Source: Diorhabda sublineata
Lineage: Eukaryota; Arthropoda; Insecta; Coleoptera; Chrysomelidae
Direction of reading: 5' to 3'
Assembly (NCBI RefSeq): GCF_026230105.1
Contig: NC_079479.1
Coordinates: forward strand, 13,651,734 to 13,715,733
DNA length: 64,000 bases
Below the pieces are notes generated by a model. The model did no database searches. It was not told where the DNA came from and saw only the letters and a program-made list of their open reading frames with translations. The position numbers were made by a program, and so were the translations under genes. Numbering within the stretch: the first letter of the stretch is position 1; every line of letters begins with the position of its first letter. Below, in pieces: positions 34,570-45,810 of the stretch.

Positions 34570-35042
34570 TTGGTAACTGCCTAATCACGTGAAACAATAA
34601 CACGTGGCTTTGAGGGGTGTAAGCGCTTTGGTGAAGGCCGAGAGAGCACTGAAGATGACCAACGCCCAGGTCGCCCTGTGACTGTTCTAACTCCGGAAAC
34701 TGTGACTAAAATCAATCAAATTCCGCGTGCAGATCGTCTAATTTGAACTGTGAACACCGATAAAGAAACGGTTAGAAAAATTTTACACATGAAAAAATCT
34801 GTGCGAAGCTGTTACCAAAAAATTTGACTCCTGACCAAAAGCTCTTCCGTCAACGGGGCTGCTGATATTTTCTTGAAAGGTTCTGCTGTGAAAAGAAGTC
34901 GATTTGAGTCAATGGAAGCGGTAAAGCAAAAAACGGCAGAGCTACTAAGGGCCCTCACCAAAGAAGACTTCCAGAACTGCTTTGATCGAAGCGTAAGGAA
35001 CCAGTCTTGTTATTTAATAACTAGACCTCGTATATTTAGTAT
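34570..35042 (+). pseudogene. mariner remnant with internal deletion and 3' terminal repeat
   Basis: The N-terminal part reads CKRFGEGRESTEDDQRPGRP followed by VTVLTPETVTKINQIPRADR (mariner DNA-binding linker), then TVNTDKETVRKILH. After a deletion of the whole catalytic centre it resumes with SAVKRSRFESMEAVKQKTAE and LTKEDFQNCFD (C-terminus). It ends at ACTAGACCTCGTATA, the inverse of the mariner terminus TATACGAGGT. Confidence 0.8.
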
Positions 35043-35044
35043 TG

Positions 35045-35455
35045 ACAACACATTTTCTGGCCTATTTAAATGGTAAATAATAAGCAGAAACTCATTGGAA
35101 ATGTGCAAACCGTTGATAGGAATCATTGAAGATAACCACAACAATGACAAGTGAGTCATCAAAAATAACGAACCTTATCAGTTTTATTTATTGCTATTGT
35201 AATTTAGTATGCAGTAAACATTTAAATTTAACTTATGAAAAAAATGTAATCGTTGAAAATTTATTAGATAATGAGCAATGAAGTACTTCGATGATTATTA
35301 ATCGACTTGTTGACAACTTTTGTTATCAGTTACTGTAATTTATAATAACAAATTTATTTCTTGTTATTTTGGAATGATATAGTTCAATGAATATCGATAT
35401 AAATAAATTTCAATAACTTATTTTGACAATCCCTATTTATATTTAAGAAATAAAT
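35045..35455. other. Intergenic, no gene seen
   Basis: AT-rich; nothing assigned. Confidence 0.4.
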
Positions 35456-35467
35456 ATTTTTCCTTTT

Positions 35468-35525
35468 CGACAGAACTCTGTAGTGGTTGAGAGCGTTAAA
35501 TGACGGTCCAAATTCCAGCTCCGTG
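35468..35525 (+). repeat. Possible tRNA-derived (SINE-like) fragment
   Basis: GTAGTGGTTGAGAGCG resembles an A box and flanking D arm, and GGTCCAAATTCC, 20 bases on, resembles a B box (GGTTCRANTCC). The spacing is short for an intact tRNA, so a degenerate SINE head or chance is more likely than a tRNA gene. Confidence 0.3.
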
Positions 35526-35990
35526 ATCTTAGTACAACATATTTTCAATGAAATGTACGAAATTCACCACGAAATATAGTTTCATCATTTGGTCGTCATT
35601 AAAAAAATTATTAAGCCTTTAGTTTTTAAAGCTCGTTGAGAAGTTTCAGCACCCCATCAGCTAATTAAATTTGTCATCTTATATGAATAGTTGATCAATG
35701 ATATGTAAAAAAAATAAATGTGTTTGTTGCCTTTGTAGTAAACTCCGTACTTGAGGTCGCTTGAATTTCTGAATATATTTCGATCTACTCCACTACCCTC
35801 TGAAAAATATTTCAGAAAGTTAGATGAAAATGAGTCAAGGTTTCTACAATTTTTGGATACTAATTTATAGGATCCTATACGAGAGAATCAAAAATACACT
35901 TAAATAATAACAAATATCCTTAGAAATTTATTGAATTATCAAGCAGAGTTATTCTATTCGTAGTAAAAACTTAAATATCCAGTATGCAAT

Positions 35991-36429
35991 GCGAAACCAA
36001 CTTTCCAATTCTTCATATAATACTGCAAATAGTCGTGGCGTAAATTCCCTTTAGCGCGGGTGTTTACCACCGTGCGCGGCTCGACACGATCTGTTTGGTA
36101 CTGAAATGTGAGTCTCTCGAGTTCGGAAACAACGAGAACTGGCAAAAGTGTCTAATATAAATTTAAATGATCGCATAAAAGCAAAAAGCTGATCACGGTA
36201 TTTTAGAACTGGTGATGAGCTTTCTCAACATTTCAGTGAGTAGTTCGTCTATATACAACCGTTTAGCATCTTCAAACTCGCGAAACCAGCTTTCTAATTC
36301 TTCATATAATACTGCAAATCGTCGTGGGCTGAATTCTCTTTAACACGGATGTTTACCACCGTGCGCGGCTCGACACAATCTTTTTTGATACTGAAATGTG
36401 ATTCTCTCGAGTTTAGCATCTTCAAACTC
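35991..36429. repeat. Duplicated segment (copies 35991-36126 and 36280-36414)
   Basis: The copies share GTTTACCACCGTGCGCGGCT and CTTCATATAATACTGCAAAT. The offset is about 289 bp, and an extra GTTTAGCATCTTCAAACTC lies at 36261 and 36411 (150 bp apart). The minus-strand readings (VEPRTVVN, LQYYMKNWK; another frame FREFEDAKRLYIDELLTEML) look partly protein-like but match nothing that I know. Confidence 0.75.
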
Positions 36430-37077
36430 TGCTTTCCACTTCTCATCACCCTGCTATTACCACATGGCTGAATTTCTGAAAGAAAACGTTGAAAATAAAA
36501 AAATCTACAGCGACGACGATGTAGGGTAGGTTGTAAATGACTGTCCAAGGAATTGTCCAAGGAATTCTTCGATGCCGGAGTCAAATGGCTTCCGGAGAGA
36601 TGGAAAAAATGTTTAACTAGTGAAGGTGTAATTATTTAAAATATCTTTATCCTTATAAGGACATGGAGATAGAGCACACTATGATAAAAACATTGCTATT
36701 AGTAAACCATTTACTTTCAATATTTTTTTAAAAGAAAGACGACTAATACCATTAGCCCATTCGATATGGATTATCCCTCTATTGAACATAAAATTTACGA
36801 ACGCCACTGGGGCTGATTATAAATTCCCAACAGCTCCCTACGAAGAGAATGCCATCTCTACCCTTTTCTGCACACTTCTTGTCACTGATATCATAACATT
36901 TTATGGCCTATTGTTCCAGCTATGTTATTTCAACATCGGTTATTTCGAAATCATAACAGGTAAAGTAATGAACTAATTAATAGGGATGAAACAATACACC
37001 GAGTGGATTATTTGAGTTGGTATTTAAACAAAAAAGAAACTACGTTTTTAGACCATCTACTCCTGTATTTAAAGAAA

Positions 37078-37472
37078 AATTATTATCGAATTTAGTGTAA
37101 AATTATTCATTTGTACGAAATAACATAACTAACTAATAAATTGTTTGGTTTTGTGACTTTTAACAGTTTATCTGTGGCTGAATGTAAGTTTTACTTTTTG
37201 TATCCAACATTTGAATGAAATTTCTCATATATTGCTTATAAATAGTGAATTTCAATAAAAATATTATCGAATTTCATGTAAAATTATTCATGTGTACGAA
37301 ATAACATAATTAACTAATAAATTGTTTGGTTTAGTGACTTTTAACAGTTTATCTGTGGCTCAATGTAAGTTTTACTTTTTGTATTCAACATTTGCATAAA
37401 ATTTTTCATATATTGCTTATAAATAGTGAAATTGATAAGACTTATTATCGAATTTAGTGTAAAATTATTCAA
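37078..37472. repeat. 181-bp tandem repeat, 2.2 copies
   Basis: TTATCGAATTTAGTGTAAAA recurs at 37082, 37263 (one variant) and 37443. The whole 181-bp unit, including TTGTTTGGTTTTGTGACTTT, is repeated with about 95% identity by eye. It is non-coding. Confidence 0.9.
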
Positions 37473-37474
37473 CC

Positions 37475-38400
37475 TTCGTCATAGTTTTGACTAACGTCCA
37501 TTTAGTAGTCGACGTACCGAGCAACTGAATAAATTAAGAGTGTGGATAGCTACTACTTCTTCACCTTCCATTACTCTTAAAAAAGATTAGTCCTAATTTT
37601 GTTACAATTACATTTTAGTCACTATTTAGGTGATAAAACCTTCTCAAATATTTTTCCACTGTATCCGATTTATAGTTTTCCATTAAGTTATCGTGTTCTG
37701 AAATCAAGCGTGTTATTATCAAATTTCGATTCATCTGGATATTTACTACAGCAACGGATATCAAAGAATTATGTGCTGCCTATAGTAAGCTCTCTGTTTA
37801 AATTGGTTGCGATGTTCGGATAAACTCTCAAAATTTCTCACTCCTTAATAAGCTAATCTTATGAACCATTCAACAAAAGTTCCACCGGTTTTCTCCGGTA
37901 AGTGCGCTTCATTGAGGAATATAAATTTTCCACGGTACATCGAAGCGTTAAAATAAGGAACCGGCTCTTGTAGATGGAGTGGAAAATTCAAATATGTTTA
38001 ATTAACGACTTTGCCATTCAGATTATGTCTACTCGTTCATTACAGGAAAAAGATCAATTGAATGTGAAATAGAATTTCCCCGAGACCTTATTGAGTAATA
38101 TAATATTTTTCTCATACCAGAGAAATTAGTTGAATTTACTACAATAAAGTTTTTTGGGCAAAACGGACAAGAAATACCATTACGAAAAAACAGTGATGAA
38201 CTTTGGAGGTGTATAAATAGCCAATAATATACATAACTCGATAATTCGTGTGACTGATACACAGATGGCGCTGACAGATGACATTTATGAAGTACCAACT
38301 TTCGAAAAATTATCTGTTAAATGTCATGATATTTTGATTTGTCAGTAAAAAGTGACAGCCATTTAAGTGAAGCTACTTTTGTTATTTTCAAAACAATTTC
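37475..38400. other. Intergenic; the right part may be 5' non-coding mariner sequence
   Basis: No gene is seen. The stretch around 38260-38340 (CAGATGGCGCTGACAGATGAC) may belong to the 5' end of the mariner that follows. Confidence 0.35.
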
Positions 38401-38419
38401 GTTTGTTATTTATCATTGT

Positions 38420-39310
38420 TTCTTGATAAAAAAATTCTGTAAAAGCTCAAAATTAGCTACAAAAGTTTTATAAGGCCTCTGCTTCATCGAAAAAAACCAT
38501 TTGTCATTTGTTTACTGATTTTAAACGACGTCGTACAGACATCGATGATGATGAACGTTCTGGTGGTCGTCCAATTGAGGTGATTACTCCAGAAAAGTCC
38601 ACAAATTGGTTATACCTAATCGTAAATCACAATTATGGATGAACAGAAAGCGTTTTTCAAAGTGGGTGCCGCGTTTTCTCAAAGTCGATCAAAAACTATA
38701 ACGTGTTGATGATTTAGAGCAGTGTTTGGCCATGTTTACATGTAATAATTTAGATTTTTTGGGTCGATATATGATAATGAATGAAACATGGATCTACCAC
38801 TTCACCCCGGAATCGAAACGATCATCTTCTGAGTGGATTGCAGCCGGTGAACCAGGTCCGAAGTATCCAAAGGTACAACAGTCAGTTTTGAAGCTTATAT
38901 TTTGGGATGCCCATGGAATATTGTTCATCTACTAACTCCAAGAGGGAGAGACAATCAATAGCGAATACCACATTGAGCTGTTGGATCGTTTGAATGCAAA
39001 AATCAAGGAAAAACGACCCCATATGCCGAAGGAAAATTTACTGTTTGACAAGTCGATGGCAACGTTGGTTAAATTGAACTAATTACTTCCTCATTCACCA
39101 TATAGTTCAGATCTGGACTATTGGCTATTCTTTGATCTCAAAAAAAAGCTTGCCGATCAAAAATTCAGCTTAAATGAAGAATTTGCTGAAACTGAAGCTT
39201 TGGTATGATTCCATATTGCTATTAAGGATAACGTGCTTCATTGCCACTAAAACTAACCCAAATCTATATTTGGGAGAAAATCAAAAAAGTTTTGTTCTAC
39301 CTCTTCTATT
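38420..39310 (+). pseudogene. mariner transposase, near full length but decayed (irritans/Himar-like)
   Basis: Plus-strand readings follow the whole protein: KASASSKKTICHLFTDFKRR, DERSGGRPIEVITPE, FSKWVPRFLKVDQK, then an open stretch 38726-38935 with MNETWIYHFTPESKRSSSEW (first Asp region altered to Asn), AAGEPGPKYPKVQQS and FWDAHGILFIY (second Asp kept), then INSEYHIELLDRLNAKIKEK, a reduced FDKSMATLVKLN for the FHQDNAPCH region, and DYWLFFDLKKKLADQKFSLN. There are multiple stops and deletions. It is the best-preserved mariner in the window. Confidence 0.9.
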
Positions 39311-39314
39311 GATG

Positions 39315-39840
39315 AGATATTCTTGATATTAATTTTGTTTAGTTCTCGTTTATTTTGAATAATTGAATTGAATAATTTTTTGCGCCCTTAGTAAATATTT
39401 TTTCGAAAAAGACTATTTGAAACAATTCGACAACATCAATTTTAGAGCCTCATACTTCATTTTTATTGTTTTCAATATATAAAAAGAACATTCTTAATTA
39501 AGCAGGTGTACGAGATAAATTTTATCTAAAATTTTATAAATATTCTGATATATTTTAATGTGAGATACTGTAAATTGATATTTATTTATACCAATATTGA
39601 TATCAAGAAAAATAATTGATCAATAAAACGAGTAAATTCCTTTTCATTTTGAATATTTAAATTAATCGACAGGTGAACCAATCATTGAAATTCAGATCGT
39701 GTAAATGATATTCATGGTTATAAAAAACTTGATTTTATGTCTTAGAATTTCAATCAATAAATTGCTTCGGACATATTCGTGTTACTATTCTAATTAACAT
39801 GAAAATAAACTAAATTATTTACATAAAATTCTTCTTCATC
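39315..39840. other. Intergenic, AT-rich
   Basis: No gene or repeat recognised. Confidence 0.45.
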
Positions 39841-39849
39841 TTTGAAAAC

Positions 39850-40290
39850 CTAACCAAAATACTCAAACTTATCCCTCACGCATCCCAAAAAACCGAAGAC
39901 GTGACCTCCCTCACAGATGGAATAGTCTTTACCTTCTTTGGAGCCGATTCTCCCTTTAAAATCCTTTGTTTTGCTTCGGATCCACGTTACATCCATGGTT
40001 TGCTTTATATCTGTAAAAAATTACCAAATACTCGATGGCAACATCTTCAAGACGCTGTTACTATATCTACTAGCTCCCGCTCTTTCAGTCGACGATCATC
40101 CAGTACCACTTTGTGGATTTTCTTCAGCATTTATGGAGTCTTCACCTCAATTGGTCGACCACTGCGTTGCTGGTTTTCACAGAACATCCGATCTCGTTCA
40201 AAATTTGCTACCCAGTATTTTATTATCTCACGCAAAGTGGAATCTAGTTCAGCTTCTATATCGGTTGGGTAAGTCCTCAAATGAAAGTAT
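39850..40290 (-). pseudogene. mariner transposase remnant, minus strand, family B
   Basis: The minus strand reads KYWVANFERDRMFCENQQRS followed by GRPIEV (N-terminal domain), then MLKKIHKVVLDDRRLKEREL, then after a large deletion GESAPKKVKTIPS and SSVFWDA (second Asp region). The N-terminal family motif KYWVA.FKRG also appears at 43.8 kb. The two overlapping plus-strand ORFs here are antisense artefacts. Confidence 0.8.
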
Positions 40291-40294
40291 CACA

Positions 40295-41125
40295 TAATGA
40301 TGACCAATAAAATTTTCACTATTGATGGCTGCCAAGCAAATACTGAGTTTATTCTGTATATTTAAGCAGCTAGCTTCATCTCTAGGTCAGGCCAGGTTCT
40401 TCTGGGACTATCCTCGTACCTAAAATCCATTACAGTTTCATGTCACTACAGTGTTTAGCTCCCTGACCCCTGAACTGAAGAGCTCAAACATGAAATCTAC
40501 GCTAGCCTCTCCTCAATGATGGACAGATATCTACCCTGATGACCAATCACCTACCAATCATTCTTCTAAATCAAATTCAATCCCAGACGCTCAAGTTTTG
40601 AAGGTTTTCTTTGGAAGCATTTTTATATGCCCATATTTGAATTGGAAATGGTCTTCTAATGTTATTGAGCATACCGAGGAACGCGTCCATTTTCGTGTTA
40701 GGTTTTATTTATGTTGGACTGGAAGTCGATGACTCTATGATGGTTATAAAAAAAAATTCCGATCTATCAAAGTGAATTTTTCAGCTTAGTTTCCTTTTAA
40801 GTTCACCCATTCTTAACCCCTTCAAATAATGATCTTTCTTCTAAAAAAATCTCTCTCATTCCCCTAATTTTTAGTGACGAAATATCTATTGAGAAAATAG
40901 GGATGCTGTTCGAAGTTACACAGTTCTTGAGTACTCCTCAAAATTGTTTTGGAATATATCCAAAGGTTTAGCAAAGTTTAGACGTTATCCAGAAAACTTC
41001 TGGTATGTTTTGTTTTTTCTGTCTGTGGTACAATGAATAAAGTTCAATAACTCAAACTCACTATAATATAACAACAAACCCCAAATATACAATGTAAAAT
41101 TGAGCTACGTCGCGCGAGTAGAGTC
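40295..41125. other. Intergenic, no gene seen
   Basis: Nothing assigned. Confidence 0.4.
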
Positions 41126-41127
41126 TC

Positions 41128-41860
41128 TGGAAATTTGCAATAAAATCAAACCTTGTATCTAGTGGTCAAACCAATATTCGGGACCTGTACTGAAATCAAA
41201 CCTCGTATCCAGTGGTAAAACTGACATCTAGGACATCGATAAATGGATTCTGTGACCTCAAAAACGCTAAATTAGCGTGTTTCCATCATTTTTCTGAACC
41301 GTATATATGAGGAAATATTTTCGAAGGAATCTGTATTAAAATCAAGCCTCGTATCTTGTGGTAAATCCGACATCCGAGACTTGCAGTGAAATCAAACCTC
41401 GTATCTAGTGGTAAAACTGACATCCAGGACCTCGATAAATGGATTCTGCGACCTCAAAAACGCTAATTCAGCGTGTTTTATCATTATTCTAAACCGTGTA
41501 TATGATAGAATCGACATCCCTGACATCAATAAATGGATTCTGCGACCTCAAAAACGCTAAAAATTAGTATGTTTTTATCATTATTCTGAACTGTGTATAT
41601 AAGGAAATATTTTCGAAGGAATCTACAAAGGAATCTACAGTAAAATAAAACCTCGTATCTTCTGGTGAAATCCACATCCAGGACCTGCAGTAAAATCAAA
41701 CCTCGTATCCGGTGATAGAATCGACATTAGGGACCTCGATAAATGGATTCTGCGACCTCAGAAACGTTAAATCAGTGCGTTTTCATCATTTTTCTGAACC
41801 ATGTATAGAAGGAAGTAAAGGAAGTATTTTCGAAGGAATCTGCAGTAAAATCAAAATTAA
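41128..41860 (+). repeat. Satellite-like tandem repeat (~200-bp unit with internal ~50-bp subrepeat)
   Basis: AAATGGATTCTGCGACCTC recurs at 41241, 41437, 41531 and 41741, giving spacings 196, 94 (a truncated unit) and 210. Within units, AATCAAACCTCGTATC..GTGG and GACATCYAGGACCT form subrepeats, often twice per unit. It is bounded by unrelated AT-rich DNA. Confidence 0.9.
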
Positions 41861-41864
41861 CTAA

Positions 41865-42775
41865 ATTGTTATTCCATGGGGACGATTCTCTGGAACAATA
41901 CGAATAGAATGGTACGCGAATAATTCTTTGAACTTTTCTTCTTTAACGACTCGATTGAGTCATTATGTTAATTATCATCAAATCTTTTACGATGAGCTTC
42001 TTAACATAATTCAGATGTTAGATTCAGCACATCACGTGACACTTTAACAACGTTCTTATTAATGAGAACCAGTCGCCACAACCGGTAGGTTAAATTTTGA
42101 TTTAAACTTTTAATACTCGACAGAGAAACTTTTTAAATAACTAATTAAAAATAGGAGGAAGTCTCATTTTTCAGTGGAATTATCCCCGTCACACACGAAA
42201 CGTCAAAACGAAATCCTCGAATTTAAGGCGGTATTATACATAAACTGAACCATATTGAAGATCTGAGGACGTTTCTTTTTGCATATGTTTATTTGTTAGA
42301 CGTGTACACCGGAAGTTGGGCATTAATGCGTAAATTCTTGTGAGAGTCTAAAAACAGAGTCACGTTTCGGACAGATTTGTTTGATTTGTGAACCACTGTC
42401 GCTCAAATTACTCATTTCTTATTTTTTTATGAAAATAACGAGAAAAAATTCACCCTATACCTAATGGTATTCGGAACATTGGAACTGAATCTGTTGGACT
42501 GCAGACTATTAGCCCAAAGAACTAATAAAACCACAGCATTTGCCTTAACATCTTCTTCAAGTCACTGCTTACCAAAGGTGTTCCTTACAAATCAATCACC
42601 CCGTATGACCCTTAGATAAAACGTTTTTTGGTTGTCAGTGAGTTTTGTCAAAAGAATATTGAGAAATCAACTCAATAAATTATAAATTTATGTAATTATC
42701 AAAGCAAATATCTACGAGAAATGATTTCTCTGAAGCTAGTTTACTGAAAAACAATTTTTCCAAATGTAATAAGGC
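41865..42775. other. Intergenic, no gene seen
   Basis: Nothing assigned. Confidence 0.4.
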
Positions 42776-42779
42776 TGAG

Positions 42780-43725
42780 AAGAAGCTTATTTGAGTTGGA
42801 TTAATACCAAAAGGCTTTTCCATTTATTTTTGTAGACAAAAGTTTCATCTTGACTTAATTTGATTGAACTTGGCTTTTCCTTACTTAGTTTGATCAGAAA
42901 ATGGCGTTTTCGTATTTAATTGTGTGCAAAATAACTAATTATTGAATTTAATTTGGTGAAAATTGAAATTCTAATTAGAATTTTGAGAAAAATTGGGTTT
43001 TATTTGATTAATTTGATCGGAAAATGGATTTTTAAGATATTAAGTTTAACAAAAACACTTTTTCTGAATGGAATGTGAATTTTTTCTCAATGTAATGATA
43101 GGAAACTGGATTTTCTTGGTATAATTATGTTAGAAATTTAAAAATTAAATTAGTGTGAGAAGAAGAAAATGGCTTTTCTCTATTAATTTTGCTAAAAAAT
43201 CTCTATTCTTAAATTGACTCTGGGTATCTTCATGGCAATATGGTTTTTCTGGTTGATTTGGATTCTATTTCTCTGATTCGAAATTGGTTGAGAAATAGAT
43301 TTTTCGAATGAAATGTGAATGAATTGGCTTTTCCCAATGTTTTCTGATGCTTTTCAAGATATTTCTGGATTTCTGAAGAAATTACTTTTTCGAATGAAAA
43401 GTGAATATGAAAATTGGTTTTTCTCAATCTACTTTGGAAAAATAATGTCCTGAATGATGAGTTTTGTCATAAATTCCGTTTTTTTTGTCTCAGTTTGGTA
43501 CAAAATGGCTTCTCAAAATTTATTGTATACAAAAATGACTTATCTGAGAAGACTGATGCTTTTCAAAATACTTCTGGATCTTCCAAAACAAAATTTGTAT
43601 GAAAAACTTTGGAGTTCTGGAAAAACTACTTTTTCAAATAAAAATTCAATATGAAAATTGGTTTTTCTCAATCTTATTTGATAAAATAATGTCCTGAATG
43701 GCGAGTTTCGTCATTAATTCCCTTT
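42780..43725. repeat. Degenerate GAAAATGGCTTTTTC-rich repeat region ending in a ~210-bp duplication
   Basis: Diverged blocks of the form GAAAATGGNTTTTC recur from 42780. The last part is a clear duplication: 43343-43479 and 43552-43722 share CTGATGCTTTTCAA, ATGAAAATTGGTTTTTCTCA and ATAATGTCCTGAATG in order. Short ORFs on both strands here are repeat artefacts. Confidence 0.7.
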
Positions 43726-43814
43726 TAAGATAAATGCAGCGGTTTTTTGAAAAAAATTTGTTTGACGAACTTAAAACTTCTGGGATCAAATTATCTTTAT
43801 AAAAATGATTCATA

Positions 43815-44075
43815 GACGAAAGGTGAAATATTGGGTAGCAGTGTTTAAACGAGGTCTTACAACCTGTCAAGCTCAGCATCGCAGTGGTTGGCAGTGATTG
43901 CAAAAGTCAAATTTAATGAATTTAAATTTGAATTCCCACCTCATGCACTCTATTCGCCCGATTCAGTCCCCTGACATTATTTTTTGTTTGAGAAAATGTC
44001 TTGGTGGTCTAAGACTTTCCTGTTTTCTGGTGTTTTCTTTATTAGGCCAGGTATTTTTTCAAAAGCAATCAAAAA
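43815..44075 (+). pseudogene. mariner remnant with the centre deleted, family B
   Basis: RKVKYWVAVFKRGLTTCQAQ then HRSG (N-terminal domain) passes directly into KVKFNEFKFEFPPHALYSPD and HYFLFEKM (third Asp region), so the middle of the transposase has been lost. It is related to the minus-strand copy at 39.85-40.29 kb by the KYWVA motif. Confidence 0.75.
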
Positions 44076-44259
44076 CCCTTTAGAACATCAATACTATGAA
44101 GTAAAAACTGATTTTTTGGGACGTTAGTTGTAATATCAATCAATCCATATCCATATATATCATTGTTTAAAATCTTTCCTTTCAACCTTTGCAATTTTGA
44201 TAAAACATTTGAACTACAGTTATATTAATCTCTTCGTTATTTGATATATTATTGTGTAT

Positions 44260-44465
44260 ATAAGTCTACCGAATGTGGGTTGTTTCTTGAAACCCCGTCG
44301 AGGCACTCCACTTGATATCCGAGACGGGAGCCTCTATTTAACTTAAAGACCCACCCTAAGGTTGTTGAATATCAAATTGGTACGGTCCGTGTTACCGACA
44401 CAGACTGACCCTTAACGTGAATATCTCGTTAAGGATATGTTATAAATCAAAGGTATTTATTTCCA
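44260..44465. other. GC-richer island of unknown origin
   Basis: TATATAAG is followed by a G+C-richer tract (CCCCGTCGAGGCACTCC, GGTACGGTCCGTGTTACC) that stands out from the AT-rich flanks. It could be part of a long terminal repeat or a small-RNA-derived repeat. No paired copy was found in the window, so it stays unassigned. Confidence 0.25.
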
Positions 44466-44469
44466 AATT

Positions 44470-45800
44470 AAATAAGTGGAACAATATTTTTGAGAAGAAT
44501 ATCAAATTACGGTCTCAAATATTCTAAGAATCTGATAATTTTTCTCGCAATAATATCAAATTAGAAGGTTGATAGTTTTTTTGAGTTTCATCTTGAAGTC
44601 TTCAGATATGGCAACATTGTTTTGAATGTATCAATTCTAACATGGCCGCATTGCCACGTACTAAGGACGTGGCAATGGCGATGGCGCAAATTCTTCTACA
44701 ATTGGCTCTTGAAGATTATTGACTGTTTCCTAGATTTTAACTTTATTCTTCGGATGATGAAGTCAGTGCTATAAATTGAAGGTTTTGCAAAATTAAAAGT
44801 ACTAAAACACCGATGAAAAACATGTGTTTACCTTTATTGATACTGTATTAGAAAAAGATGTTAATTTTTTATTGTAAGTGACCCAGAAGATGGTTCAGAT
44901 CTTGTACATAAAACTTAGAATAACTTGAAATACCGCGATACGAAGAATGTTTTATGTCAACTAGTGTATTGAAATTAACACAACGATCAATTTCTCTTTA
45001 AACATTTTAATAAATTTTTGATAAATTCGTTATTGGATGATATTTGGGCTCCGTTAAATAAACAATCTCACCAGCAAAATCCAAATATATTGTTACTGTG
45101 GTAAATAAATTAAAATGATTTATTATTTTCAATCAACATGAATGTTTGCGGATCGTCTATAAAAATAGTTACAAAACAATGCGCAAATTTCCATTAACGC
45201 CGAAGTGTAATGAAGACAGTTTAGGTCGAAATTCGTAGGTTTTCATAAAAAAAAAATCGTTCAGCATTTCAGATTCTCTTCATTCCCTAGAAAAAACATT
45301 GAATAAACTATGAGACCCTATTATATTTAGATACAGCAGTTTGCATTAATATCTGACCACCCAGTCTACTTTATCAAATTAAGCACCTTGCGATGTCCAA
45401 GACAATGTACAAGAAATTGCAAGTGATTTCTTGAAAGATCAAGAAATTCCATAGATTAAAGTCTCTTTCCATTGCATCATGGTTGCCACTAATTAAAATT
45501 CCTTTAGAAAAAGTGAACTTCAGATTTTATGTTATATTTTGTGATCGATGTAAAGGTTGCTTTTGGAGTTTTATGGACAGAAAAGGGCGTCCAGGAGATG
45601 GTGGGCCAAACACTGACGAGATAGAATAGGGAAATTATAGGATTAGTTGAGAAAACATTTGACAAACTCCCAACAAAAATAAAACATGAGAAAACTAAGA
45701 AATCCTTGGAGTAATACCAACAGATCAGGAAGTGCTAGATCTTGCATAAAATAATCAACAGAACTTCATCTACGTACACTTTTTTTTTAGATTTAAATTT
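44470..45800. other. Intergenic, left flank of the decamer array
   Basis: No gene supported. It ends in a T run (45780-45789) immediately before the array. Confidence 0.45.
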
Positions 45801-45810
45801 GGATTTGGTT

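Noticed and set aside
39901..40297. Two overlapping plus-strand ORFs of about 120 codons
   Set aside because: They are antisense to a mariner remnant that reads correctly on the minus strand.
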